Shown here one piece after another: positions 35,938 to 45,155 of a stretch of DNA of 64,000 nt; positions within the stretch are counted from its first letter, which is position 1, and each line of letters begins with the position of its first letter. This DNA comes from Hyphomicrobium sp. CS1BSMeth3. Lineage in GTDB: Bacteria > Pseudomonadota > Alphaproteobacteria > Rhizobiales > Hyphomicrobiaceae. Below the pieces are notes generated by a model. The model saw only the letters and a list, made by a program, of their open reading frames with translations, did no database searches and was not told the origin of the DNA. Location of the stretch: contig NZ_FPEI01000006.1 of the NCBI RefSeq assembly GCF_900117415.1, positions 1,984,001-2,048,000 of the forward strand, in the 5' to 3' direction. Made by a program: the position numbers and the translations under genes.

Positions 35938-36990
35938 ATGGCTGAGGTCGTCGACCTGTTGATGCCGAAGCTCGGTCTCACCATGACCGAGGGCACCGTC
36001 GCGCACTGGCTCGTGGCGCCGGGTGCGCGCTTTGCAGCAGGCGACGCCGTCGTCGTGATCGAGACCGACAAGATCGCGAACGAGGTGGAGGCGCCATCGG
36101 CCGGCGAGCTGGTGACGCTGCTTTCGTCCGAAGGCGAAGTTGTTCCCGTCGGCACGCCGATTGCGCGCTGGCGGCTCGATGAAGCAACGGCACAAGCTGG
36201 AAGGCTTGAAGTCGAGGCCGTGGCGCCCGTCGCAGAGCCCGCTCCGGCGGCGCAATTTGTCGCCGCGCCGGCGAGAGATGACAGCCGCATCATTGCGACT
36301 CCGTACGCACGGCGTCTGGCGCGCGAGGGTTCGCTCGATCTCAGCAATCTTGCTGGCTCCGGTCCTCGCGGAAGGATCAAGGCGGCCGATGTGCTGCAGG
36401 CCTTGGAGGCCAAGGCCGCGGCGCAGAGCATTGCGCCTGCTCCGATAGCCATGCAACGCGCCGCACCGATGGCGGCCCCAGCCGCAGCCCTTTCGTTCGT
36501 GGTCGCGGATGTGGATGTCAGCGCTCTGCGCGCGCTCGATGCGCGTCTCGCGGGATCGCGGGATCGGCCCTTCGAGCGCCGCGTCTACCTCGCGCTCGCG
36601 TGCATCAAGGCCCTTCATGCCGACGGTGAGACCCCCGTCCGGTTGGGCTTCCCGGGGGCCGATGGCCTCGCAACGCTCGATGGGACGGCGCGCGATACTC
36701 TGTCTGCCATCGCCGCACGCATGTCGCATCTCCAGACGGACAGCACGCGCGGCGATGTCGCCATTTACATGATCGAAGGCAGGGTCCGTCAGCTCGTCCC
36801 TGCGCTCCCGCAGGGCTGGCGCATGGCGCTCGGCGTCGGCGGTGTCCGCACGGTCCGTGGCGGCGACACTACGCACGAGATGACCTTGGCGCTCGTCCAC
36901 GACGCCACCACCGATCACGCATTCGCAGCCGAGCTGCTGGACCGCATTGCAGCGCTTCTGGAAGAGCCGCTGCATCTGCTTGCCGGCTGA
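35938..36990 (+). CDS. E2-like lipoyl protein with degenerate acyltransferase domain
   Basis: This 350-residue protein has an N-terminal lipoyl domain with the lipoylation Lys45 in IETDKIANEVEAP, and a peripheral-subunit-binding domain near residues 118-157 (ATPYARRLAREGSLDLSNL; GPRGRIKAADVL). The remaining 170 residues follow the E2 catalytic domain (DVDVSALRALDARL at its start; LLDRIAALLEEPLHLL at its end) but are compact. The catalytic DHRxxDG motif reads HDATTDH, so the essential His is at best displaced. It may carry the lipoyl arm without normal acyl-CoA formation, or use an altered mechanism. No E3 dihydrolipoamide dehydrogenase is nearby. Confidence 0.82.
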   Translation: MAEVVDLLMPKLGLTMTEGTVAHWLVAPGARFAAGDAVVVIETDKIANEVEAPSAGELVTLLSSEGEVVPVGTPIARWRLDEATAQAGRLEVEAVAPVAEPAPAAQFVAAPARDDSRIIATPYARRLAREGSLDLSNLAGSGPRGRIKAADVLQALEAKAAAQSIAPAPIAMQRAAPMAAPAAALSFVVADVDVSALRALDARLAGSRDRPFERRVYLALACIKALHADGETPVRLGFPGADGLATLDGTARDTLSAIAARMSHLQTDSTRGDVAIYMIEGRVRQLVPALPQGWRMALGVGGVRTVRGGDTTHEMTLALVHDATTDHAFAAELLDRIAALLEEPLHLLAG

Positions 36991-37007
36991 GCCGAACGGA
37001 AAGTGCC

Positions 37008-38180
37008 ATGGATTTCGATCTGACCGACGAACAGAAAATGATCGCGGAGAGTGCGCGCAAAGTGGGCGAGCACTTCGGCCTCGACTACTGGCGCGATCAC
37101 GATGCACGGAAGGCCTTTCCGCAGGAGTTCTGGCGCGCGGTCTGCGACGCAGGTCTCTGCGGCGTGGCGCTGCCCGAAGAACATGGTGGCAGCGGCCTCG
37201 GCATGGTCGAGATGGCGCTGATCATCGAGCAACTGGCGGCTGCAGGTGGTGGCTGCACGGTCGGCCAGCTCTTCATGATCAATCCGATTTTCGGCGGCGT
37301 CTCGATTTCGCGCTTCGGCAGCGAGGCCATGCGCCGCGAGCTGCTGCCAAAGATCATCTCGGGTGAGATCAACTGCTGCATGGCACTCACTGAGCCCGAT
37401 GCCGGCTCCAACAGTCTCGAGATCAAGACGTTCGCGACACGCGCTGGCAACGGTTGGCGACTCTCGGGCCGAAAGATCTGGATCACCGGCGTCGAGTCGG
37501 CGCAGAAGATGCTCGTCATTGCGCGCACGACGAAGGTCGAGGCTTCGCCGAAGCGCACGCACGGCCTGACTATGTTCATGATCGACGTCGCGCGCGAGGG
37601 CCTGACCTATGCGCCGATCGAAAAGGTCGGAACGAATACGCTTTCGGCCTGCAATGTGTTCTTCGATGATGTCGAGGTCGATGGGAGCGAGATCATCGGC
37701 ACGCTCGATGGCGGCTGGTACGAGCTGCTCGACGTGCTGAACACCGAGCGCATCGTGACGACGGCCGGTCTCGTCGGCGCGGCCGATCTCGCGATCCGTC
37801 TCGCGGTCGACTATGCCAAGGATCGCCGCGTGTTCGGCGGAAAGCCCATTGCGAGCTACCAGGGCCTGCAGTTCCCGCTCGCGCAGCACTGGGCCGAAGT
37901 GCAGTGCGCACGACTCATGAATCTCAAAGCGGCGGCACAGTTCGATGCCGGCAAACCCTTTGGCACAGAGGCCAATGTCGGTAAGCTTATTGCCTCACAG
38001 GCGGCGTCTGCAGGCATCGAGCAGGCCATGCAGACGATGGGCGGCATGGGTTTTGCCAAGGACATGCACGTCGAGCGCCTGTGGCGGGATGCGCGTCTCT
38101 TCCGCTTTGCCCCGATCTCGGAGGAGATGATTTTGAACTTCATCGCCGGGCAGAACCTGGGGCTGCCGCGGTCGTACTGA
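37008..38180 (+). CDS. Acyl-CoA dehydrogenase
   Basis: The 390-residue FAD enzyme has MALTEPDAGSNSLEIKTFA (first ACAD signature) and IWITGVESAQKMLVIART in the middle domain. QTMGGMGFAKDMHVERLWRD is the second signature. At the place of the usual EGT catalytic Glu the sequence reads RFAPISEEMILN, a form common to a large ACAD subgroup whose base lies elsewhere. It probably alpha-beta desaturates the acyl-CoA made by the adjoining ligase, giving substrate for the enoyl-CoA hydratase of the operon. Confidence 0.92.
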   Translation: MDFDLTDEQKMIAESARKVGEHFGLDYWRDHDARKAFPQEFWRAVCDAGLCGVALPEEHGGSGLGMVEMALIIEQLAAAGGGCTVGQLFMINPIFGGVSISRFGSEAMRRELLPKIISGEINCCMALTEPDAGSNSLEIKTFATRAGNGWRLSGRKIWITGVESAQKMLVIARTTKVEASPKRTHGLTMFMIDVAREGLTYAPIEKVGTNTLSACNVFFDDVEVDGSEIIGTLDGGWYELLDVLNTERIVTTAGLVGAADLAIRLAVDYAKDRRVFGGKPIASYQGLQFPLAQHWAEVQCARLMNLKAAAQFDAGKPFGTEANVGKLIASQAASAGIEQAMQTMGGMGFAKDMHVERLWRDARLFRFAPISEEMILNFIAGQNLGLPRSY

Positions 38181-38198
38181 GTGCACGGAGCCGGTGCG

Positions 38199-39689
38199 AT
38201 GCTGAACCTGACGAGCTTCATCCGCTTCCACGCCCGGCGCACACCTGACGCGCTCGCGCTCATCTACGGCGAGACGCGGCTTGGTTATGCCAGCCTGCAG
38301 GCGCGGATCGAGAAGACGGCAGGTCTGCTGGCCGCTCGCGGCGTCGGCGCCGGCGACATCGTTGCCGTGGTCATGAAGAACAGCGCGGCCTTCATCGAGC
38401 TCGCCTTTGCGACGAGCCACCTCGGCGCGGTCTTCCTGCCAGTCAATTATCGGCTCGCTGCGGAGGAAGTCGCCTACATCACCGGCCATGCCGGCGCGAA
38501 GCTCATTTTCGCCGATGAAGAGCTGGCCGGGCTGGTCGCCGGTCTCGCGAACGTCGTGCTCGTCGATACGGCTGCGCAGTCTGACTCGACGCGCCTAGCC
38601 GGCGTCGCCGCCCCCGCGCCAATGCACGTCACCGGTCCGGATGACCTGTTCCGGCTGATGTACACGTCCGGCACGACGGACCGCCCCAAGGGCGTGATGC
38701 ACACCTATGGCAATTTCTATTGGAAGAACGCCGACCACGTCGTGGCGCTCGGCTTGACAGCCGCGGATCGCCTGCTCGTGACCGGGCCGCTTTATCACGT
38801 CGGCGCCTTTGATCTGCCGGGCGTGGCCGTGCTGTGGGTCGGTGGCGCGCTCTGCATTCATCGCGACTTCGATCCCGTTGCTGCTATTCGCTCGATCGAG
38901 CAGGAACGACTGACGGGCGCCTGGTTCGCGCCGGTCATGCTGAGCTCGATCCTCGCGCATCCCGAACGCGAGAAGCACGACGTCTCGAGCATCAGGTGGG
39001 TCGTTGGCGGCGGCGAGCGTACGCCCGAGCCGCGCATCCGCGCCTTCAGCGGGTACTTCACGAACGCCCGTTACGTTGATGCGTACGGCCTAACGGAATC
39101 CTGCAGCGGCGACACGATGATGGAGGCGGGGTGCGAGATCGAGAAGATCGGCTCTGTCGGCCGCGCGCTCGCGCATGTCGAGGTCGAGATCCGCGATGAG
39201 ATGGGCCGCGCACTCGCGGCGGGCGAGAGCGGCGAGATCTGCCTGCGCGGGCCTAAGATTACGCGTGGCTACTGGAAAGACCCGGAGAAGACGCGCGCCT
39301 CCTTCTTTGGCGACTGGTTCCGCAGCGGTGACATCGGCCATATCGATGCGGACGGCTTTCTCTATCTGACGGACCGCAAGAAGGACATGATCATCTCGGG
39401 CGGCGAGAACATCGCGTCATCCGAGGTCGAGCGCGTCATCTACCAGCTCCCCGGCGTGCGCGAAGCGGCGGTCATCGGCCTTCCGGATGAGCGGTGGGGC
39501 GAACGCCCGGTCGCCGTGGTCGTGCTCAACGAAGGTGCCGCACTGGATCTGCCGACGCTCACCGCCCATTGCCGCGCGAACCTCGCCGGCTTTAAGGTCC
39601 CGAAGGACCTGATCATCCGCGAGCAGCTCCCGCGCAATCCATCAGGTAAGATCCTGAAGCGCGTCCTGCGGGCCGAACTCGCGGACTGA
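38199..39689 (+). CDS. Acyl-CoA synthetase (AMP-forming)
   Basis: This 496-residue ANL ligase carries MYTSGTTDRPKGVMHTYGNF (phosphate loop), DAYGLTESCSGD, FRSGDIGHIDADGFLYLTDR and PSGKILKRVLRAEL with the catalytic Lys. ATG at 38199 is preferred to an upstream GTG at 38181 because the ligase family starts close to LTSFIRFHARRTPDALAL. It is the last gene of the E1 alpha operon, and with the second CoA ligase at 24097 gives this locus two acid-activating enzymes. The substrate is unknown. Confidence 0.92.
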   Translation: MLNLTSFIRFHARRTPDALALIYGETRLGYASLQARIEKTAGLLAARGVGAGDIVAVVMKNSAAFIELAFATSHLGAVFLPVNYRLAAEEVAYITGHAGAKLIFADEELAGLVAGLANVVLVDTAAQSDSTRLAGVAAPAPMHVTGPDDLFRLMYTSGTTDRPKGVMHTYGNFYWKNADHVVALGLTAADRLLVTGPLYHVGAFDLPGVAVLWVGGALCIHRDFDPVAAIRSIEQERLTGAWFAPVMLSSILAHPEREKHDVSSIRWVVGGGERTPEPRIRAFSGYFTNARYVDAYGLTESCSGDTMMEAGCEIEKIGSVGRALAHVEVEIRDEMGRALAAGESGEICLRGPKITRGYWKDPEKTRASFFGDWFRSGDIGHIDADGFLYLTDRKKDMIISGGENIASSEVERVIYQLPGVREAAVIGLPDERWGERPVAVVVLNEGAALDLPTLTAHCRANLAGFKVPKDLIIREQLPRNPSGKILKRVLRAELAD

Positions 39690-39708
39690 ACACCCGCCAA
39701 TCGGGGGC

Positions 39709-40101
39709 TCACTTTTCCTCGCACCTGTCGGCGCGGTCGTTCCGATTTTGATCCGATTTGGTGGGGTCGAGACCGCTCGCCGTCTCGGGCTGCGCCGTGC
39801 GGGAATCCGGTGACGGCCCACTGTTCGACGTCTCATTATGCGAGCCCCCGAGCCCGCCGCCCGACCAGCCGGTAGCGCCCATATTCTTCACGCCGGAGGC
39901 TGCGCCGCTTTCCGTGGGCGTGGCCGGCCGGGCCGTCTTCGGGGCATCACAGTTTCCTGCTTCGGCCGCGGTCCGGGAAGGCGCCTGGGCGTCGGCCGAG
40001 AGCACCGCGAAAACAAGCGAAAGAGCTGCCAGGGCCACGCTTGGCGCCAGCCATTCGAGAAGATAGTTGGGCGGCATCACCATAACGTGAACCCCAATCA
40101 T
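39709..40101 (-). CDS. Small secreted Gly/Ser-rich protein of unknown function
   Basis: This is a predicted 130-residue protein. AAGGA precedes the ATG at 40101. Residues about 10-40 form a hydrophobic signal peptide ending near LSADAQAP. The rest is low-complexity with a central NMGATGWSGGGLGGSHN and a C-terminal AQPETASGLDPTKSDQ. I recall similar glycine-rich NMG-TGWSGG and PETA-GLD motifs in short exported proteins of Bradyrhizobium relatives, which supports a real gene. It converges on the acyl-CoA synthetase gene and diverges from formate dehydrogenase. No function can be given. Confidence 0.6.
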   Translation of the reverse strand: MIGVHVMVMPPNYLLEWLAPSVALAALSLVFAVLSADAQAPSRTAAEAGNCDAPKTARPATPTESGAASGVKNMGATGWSGGGLGGSHNETSNSGPSPDSRTAQPETASGLDPTKSDQNRNDRADRCEEK

Positions 40102-40194
40102 AAATTCCTTGATCCGCTTAGGCACCAATCGGGGAACTGAGTGCCTCCGCTTGCGGTTCCAAGTGTGGTGTCACATTTGTTTTGGAGGCCTGGG

Positions 40195-43100
40195 ATGAAC
40201 ATCCAAGTCTCTCGCCGGCGCTTCTTGCAGTTGGCGGGTGCCGGTGCGGCCGCGACGTCGATCGCGGCGTTCGGATATGGCGAGGCGGAAGCCGAAGTTG
40301 CCGCCCACGTCAGAAACTTCAAGCTCGCGAAGTCGACGGAAACCCGGAACACTTGCACGTACTGCTCCGTGGCCTGCGGAATCATCATGTACTCGCGCGG
40401 TGACCTGACAAAGGGCGAGCAGGCGAACATCTTTCACATCGAGGGCGACGCCGAGCATCCGACCAACCGCGGAACGCTTTGCCCCAAGGGCGCTGCGCTT
40501 CTCGATATGGTCCACTCGAAGACGCGCACGCTCTACCCGCAGGTGCGCAAGCCCGGATCGGACAAGTTCGAGCGGATCTCGTGGGACGAGGCGCTGGATC
40601 GCATCACGCGCCTCATGAAGGACGATCGCGACAAGAACATCATCGAACGGAATGCCGCCGGCGTGACGGTCAACCGCTGGACGACGACCGGCTTCCTGGC
40701 GGCGTCGGCGACGACGAACGAAACAGCCTGGGAGACCTACAAGGTCGTACGCTCGACCGGGATTGTGGCGTTCGACAACCAGGCGCGCGTTTGACACGGA
40801 CCTACGGTAGCCAGTCTGGCTCCGACGTTCGGTCGCGGCGCAATGACGAACTCCTGGACCGACATCAAGAATACCGATCTCGTCGTCATCATGGGCGGTA
40901 ATGCCGCGGAAGCCCATCCATGCGGCTTCAAGTGGGTCACCGAGGCGAAGCACAACCGTGGCGCCAAGCTGATCGTGATCGACCCGCGCTTCACGCGCTC
41001 GGCGTCCGTCGCGGATTTCTACTGCCCCATCCGGCAAGGCACGGACATCGCCTACCTGCTCGGCGTGATCAACTACTGCATCCAGAACGACAAGGTGCAG
41101 TGGGACTATGTGAAGTCCTACACCAACGCCGGCCTGCTCGTTGACGAGCGCTTCGGCTACAGCGACGGCCTCTTCACGGGCTACGACGAGGAGAAGCGCG
41201 ACTACGACCGCACGAGCTGGGACTACCAGATGGGCGCAGATGGCTTCGCGCTCATCGACGACACCCTGCAGAACCCGCGGTGTGTGTGGAACCTGCTGAA
41301 ACAGCACGTGGCCGTCTATACGCCCGAGATGGTCGAGCGCATCTGCGGTACGCCGAAGGATAAGTTCCTCAAGGTCTGCGAAATGATCGGCGAGTGCTCG
41401 TCCAAGACCCGGACGATGACCTCGATGTACGCCCTCGGCTGGACGCAGCACTCCAAGGGCTCGCAGAACATCCGCGCGATGGCCATGTTGCAGCTCATCC
41501 TCGGCAACATCGGCGTGCGCGGCGGCGGCATGAATGCGCTGCGCGGCCACTCCAACATCCAGGGCCTGACCGACATCGGCCTCATGTCGAACCTCATTCC
41601 GGGCTATCTCAACATCCCGACCGAGCGCGAGACGTCGCTCGACGTGTACATGTCGACACGCGGCTTTAAGCCGCTGCGCCCGGGACAGACGAGCTACTGG
41701 CAGAACTACAAGAAGTTCTTCGTGAGCTTCCAGAAGGCCATGTGGGGCGAGGCGGCGACGGCAGAGAATAACTTCGCCTATGACTGGCTGCCGAAGCTCG
41801 ATGTGCCGTCGTACGACATCCTGCGCGCCTTCGAGCTGATGCACGCTGGCCGGATGAACGGCTACTTCTGCCAGGGCTTCAATGCGCTGCTCTCGTTCCC
41901 CAATCGCAAGAAGATCACGGCGGCGCTCTCGAAGCTCAAGTTCCTCGTCGTCATGGATCCGCTGCAAACGGAGACGGCGCGCTTCTGGGAGAACCACGGC
42001 GACTTCAACGACGTCAACTCCGCCTCTATCCAGACCGAGGTCTTCGAGCTGCCGACGAGCTGCTTTGCGGAGGACGAAGGCTCGCTGACGAATTCCGGGC
42101 GCTGGCTGCAGTGGCATTGGCCGGGCGGCACGCCTCCAGGCGACGCCAAGTCCGACAACTGGATCATGGCGCAAATCTACCTGCGCCTGAAAGCGCTCTA
42201 CGAGAAGGAGGGCGGCCCCGTTGCCGATCCCATTCTCAAGCTCGACTGGCGCTACAAAGATCCGGGAGACCCGACGGCCGAGGAGCTCGCGAAAGAGCTC
42301 AATGGCTATGCCGTATCGGATCTGGCCGATCCATCGGATCCGACGAAGATCGTCGTGGCGCGCGGCAAGCAGGTGCCGGGCTTCGCGGTGCTGCGTGACG
42401 ATGGCTCAACAGCATGCGGCTGCTGGATCTACTCCGGCTGCTTCACCGAAGCCGGCAATCAGATGGCGCGGCGCAGTACGAACGATCCCGATGATACGGG
42501 GACGTTCCCGACCTGGGCGTGGTCGTGGCCGGTGAACCGGCGCATTCTCTACAATCGTGCGTCCGCCGATCTCGAGGGCAAGCCCTGGGACGAGAGCCGC
42601 AAGCTCATGTGGTGGGATGGGACAAAGTGGACGGGCTATGACGTGCCCGACATCGCGCCGAACGCCCAGCCGGGCGAGGTCATGCCCTTCATCATGAATG
42701 CCGAGGGAACCGCACGGCTGTTCTCGCTGCGCGGGCTCCGCGAGGGACCGTTCCCCGCGCACTACGAGCCCTTCGAGGCGCCGATCGCCAATGTTCTTGC
42801 GCCGCATATTCGCGGCAATCCGGCGGCGCGCGTCTTCAAGGACGATGCCGCGCAGTTCGGCGATGCCAAGGACTTCCCCTATGCCGCGACCTCGTACCGA
42901 CTGACGGAGCACTTCCACTTCTGGACCAAGCACGCCCAGATCAATGCGTCCCTGCAGCCCGAGTTCTTCGTCGAGATCAGCGAGGAGCTGGCTAAGGAGA
43001 AGGGCATTGTTCGCGGCGGATGGGTGCGCGTCTCCTCGGTGCGCGGCTCGATCCGGGCCAAGGCCGTTGTGACGAAGCGCATTCGCCCGCTCGTCTGCGA

Positions 43101-43275
43101 CGGCAAGACCGTCCACATCGTCGGCATTCCGCTTCATTGGGGCTTCACGGGAGAGACCAAGGAGGGCTTCGGCCCGAACTCGCTCACGCCTTTCGTCGGC
43201 GACGCCAACATCGAAACGCCCGAGTACAAGGCGTTTCTCGTCAATATCGAAGCCATCAGCGGGCCCGTAGCCTGA
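40195..43275 (+). CDS. fdnG: Formate dehydrogenase catalytic subunit, selenocysteine-containing
   Basis: This is a 1026-residue molybdenum/tungsten bis-MGD enzyme that oxidises formate to CO2. It has a Tat signal ([12 protein letters not shown]), so it faces the periplasm, and a [4Fe-4S] site from C54, C57, C61 ([10 protein letters not shown]) and C96. The frame is interrupted only by TGA at 40792-40794, codon 200, in the context ARV[18 protein letters not shown], where FdnG/FdoG have active-site selenocysteine. A SECIS hairpin follows at once. Treat it as one selenoprotein; splitting at TGA gives two false genes (to 40794 and from 40843). GGAGG precedes the ATG. It is co-transcribed with the iron-sulfur and cytochrome b subunits. 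No selABCD or fdhE gene is in the window. Confidence 0.95.
40792..40823 (+). promoter_or_regulatory. Selenocysteine UGA codon and bacterial SECIS hairpin
   Basis: Counting the U of UGA (40792) as 1, a stem starts at G15-G16 (40806-40807). A bulged U17 (40808) follows, then AGCCA pairing with TGGCT, and the apical loop is G23-U24-C25 (40814-40816); the stem closes at 40823. The bulged U17 and loop G23-U24 are exactly the positions recognised by SelB in the E. coli fdhF element. The hairpin has one more upper base pair than fdhF. Confidence 0.92.
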
Positions 43276-43285
43276 CAGGGAGGCC

Positions 43286-44230
43286 ATGATGTTTCCTCCG
43301 CTTCCCAATCCCGATGTCTCGGCGCAAAAGCCGCCGCTCTTCGGCGAGCAGGATCTCGTCCGCCGTTCGGCATCGAGGGTGCCCGCGCCGGCACGTCAGC
43401 TCACGCCGGTCGCCAAGCTGATCGATGTCTCCAAGTGCATTGGCTGCAAGGCCTGTCAGGCAGCATGCCTCGAATGGAACGATCTGCGCGAGAAAGTCGG
43501 CGTGAACCGCGGCGTCCTGGACAATCCCGATGATCTTACGCCCGACAGCCTGACGGTGATGCGCTTCACCGAATGGATAAACCCGTCGACCGATACCCTC
43601 GAATGGCTCATTCGCAAGGACGGCTGTATGCACTGTGCCGAACCGGGCTGTCTCGAAGCCTGTCCGGCACCCGGGGCGATCGTGCAGTACTCCAATGGCA
43701 TCGTGGATTTCATCCACGAGAACTGCATTGGCTGCGGCTACTGCATCAAGGGCTGTCCATTCAACATCCCGCGCATCTCGCGCGTCGACAACACCGCCTA
43801 CAAGTGTACGCTCTGTTCCGATCGCATTGCCGTAGGCCAGGGGCCTGCGTGCCAGAAAGCGTGTCCGACCCAGGCCATCGTGTTCGGCACCAAGGACGAG
43901 ATGAAGGCCTGGGCCGATCTCCGCATCAAGGACCTGAAGTCGCGCGGCTTCGACAAAGCCGGCCTCTATGACCCGCCGGGCGTCAGCGGCACGCACGTCA
44001 TGTATGTGCTGCATCACGCAGACCAGCCGCATATCTATGCCGGGCTGCCGGACAACCCGCGCATCAGCCCGCTCGTCAGGGCATGGAAAGGCGCCGGCAA
44101 GTATGCAGGCCTGGGGCTGATCGCACTTTCCGTCGTCGCCGGCGTGATCCATCACCTCGTGCAGGGCCCGAACCGGGTTACCAGGCATGATGAGGAGGAA
44201 GCCGAGCGTCTCGCTGGAGACAAGCCATGA
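43286..44230 (+). CDS. fdnH: Formate dehydrogenase iron-sulfur subunit
   Basis: This 314-residue electron-transfer subunit has four [4Fe-4S] clusters supplied by [11 protein letters not shown] (from residue 51), [26 protein letters not shown] and [23 protein letters not shown] single TM helix near the C-terminus ([20 protein letters not shown]) anchors it, as in FdnH/FdoH. It lies 10 bp after the catalytic subunit gene and overlaps the cytochrome gene by ATGA. Confidence 0.95.
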   Translation: MMFPPLPNPDVSAQKPPLFGEQDLVRRSASRVPAPARQLTPVAKLIDVSKCIGCKACQAACLEWNDLREKVGVNRGVLDNPDDLTPDSLTVMRFTEWINPSTDTLEWLIRKDGCMHCAEPGCLEACPAPGAIVQYSNGIVDFIHENCIGCGYCIKGCPFNIPRISRVDNTAYKCTLCSDRIAVGQGPACQKACPTQAIVFGTKDEMKAWADLRIKDLKSRGFDKAGLYDPPGVSGTHVMYVLHHADQPHIYAGLPDNPRISPLVRAWKGAGKYAGLGLIALSVVAGVIHHLVQGPNRVTRHDEEEAERLAGDKP

Positions 44231-44943
44231 CGGACCGCACGCACGACGACATTCCCGAAGCCCACGTCCGCGTCCCCCGCTACTCGGGATCAGCGCGCGT
44301 CAACCACTGGATCGTGGCGATCAGCTTCATTCTGCTAGGCCTCAGTGGTCTCGCGCTGTTTCATCCGAGCCTGTTCGGTCTAACGGTGTTGTTCGGCGGC
44401 GGGCAGAACGCGCGCTGGCTGCATCCCTGGCTCGGCATCGTGCTCGTGGTCGCGTTCTTCGGCTTGTTCGTGCGCTTCGTGTCGCAGAACCTGCCGGAGC
44501 GGACGGACATCACATGGCTCGCGCGTCTACGCTATGCCCTCAGTGCAGGTGGCGAGGACTACCTCCCTGAGGTCGGCAAGTACAATGCCGGGCAGAAGTT
44601 CGTCTTCTGGTCACAGACATTGCTCATTCTCGTCCTGCTCGGCTCGGGCCTCTGCCTCTGGCAGCAGGGACAGGACTATCTCGAGCGCACTCTCGGTATT
44701 CACGTCTCGATCGAGACCATGCGGTGGGCCGCGGTCATTCATGCGACCGCCGCCGTGCTGACGATCATCGTCTTCGTCATTCACGTCTACTCGGCCATCT
44801 GGGTCCGCGGTACGATCGATGCCATGACGAGCGGCACCGTTACCGGAGGCTGGGGCTGGCGACACCATCGGCGCTGGCTCCGCAGGAAAGTGCGCGAGGG
44901 CGATGTCGACGTCGAGCATTCCAAGGGTGCTTCCGGGTCCTGA
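44227..44943 (+). CDS. fdnI: Formate dehydrogenase cytochrome b556 subunit
   Basis: This 238-residue membrane protein has four TM segments and His residues placed to bind two b haems ([41 protein letters not shown]). It passes electrons from the iron-sulfur subunit to the quinone pool. The C-terminus is cytoplasmic and basic ([17 protein letters not shown]). It ends the formate dehydrogenase operon. Confidence 0.94.
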   Translation: MTDRTHDDIPEAHVRVPRYSGSARVNHWIVAISFILLGLSGLALFHPSLFGLTVLFGGGQNARWLHPWLGIVLVVAFFGLFVRFVSQNLPERTDITWLARLRYALSAGGEDYLPEVGKYNAGQKFVFWSQTLLILVLLGSGLCLWQQGQDYLERTLGIHVSIETMRWAAVIHATAAVLTIIVFVIHVYSAIWVRGTIDAMTSGTVTGGWGWRHHRRWLRRKVREGDVDVEHSKGASGS

Positions 44944-45033
44944 CGGCTGGCGCCGCCCCCATCGGACGCACCCCACCGCGGCACCCTGAGCCACTCAGCC
45001 AACCCCCGAGCTGCCTGGAAAGCGAACATTATT

Positions 45034-45086
45034 GCCTGAATTGTACGGCTTTCGGACGTGAGGCTGCCTGTGCCATAATTTCAGGC
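45034..45086 (+). promoter_or_regulatory. Spaced inverted repeat upstream of the amino-acid transporter operon
   Basis: GCCTGAATT (45034-45042) and AATTTCAGGC (45077-45086) are inverted copies differing by one base, 34 bp apart, 70-120 bp upstream of the binding-protein start. CATAAT at 45074-45079 resembles a -10 box. It could be an operator pair for an unlinked regulator; no dgdR-like gene is present. Confidence 0.3.
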
Positions 45087-45155
45087 AGCGGGCCGGGCAG
45101 CGACGTGCGCTGTGAGCGAACCGCGGGCACTGAGCAGCAGCACGGGAGACGTCCA

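Noticed and set aside
40166-40181. Sigma-54-like promoter (TGG-N9-TTG) before formate dehydrogenase
   Set aside because: The implied transcription start would fall about 4 bases before the ATG and remove the ribosome-binding site; the last consensus C is also missing.
40141-40794. Formate dehydrogenase as a broken gene in two pieces
   Set aside because: The TGA is at the Sec position, both sides stay in one frame, and a SECIS hairpin with the right spacing follows. It is one selenoprotein gene.
40171-42174. Long open frame of 667 codons on the minus strand
   Set aside because: It lies opposite the formate dehydrogenase gene, has no family similarity I can see, and is a typical high-GC shadow. 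The same holds for 5414-6691 (-), 53046-55091 (+) and 56284-58059 (-).
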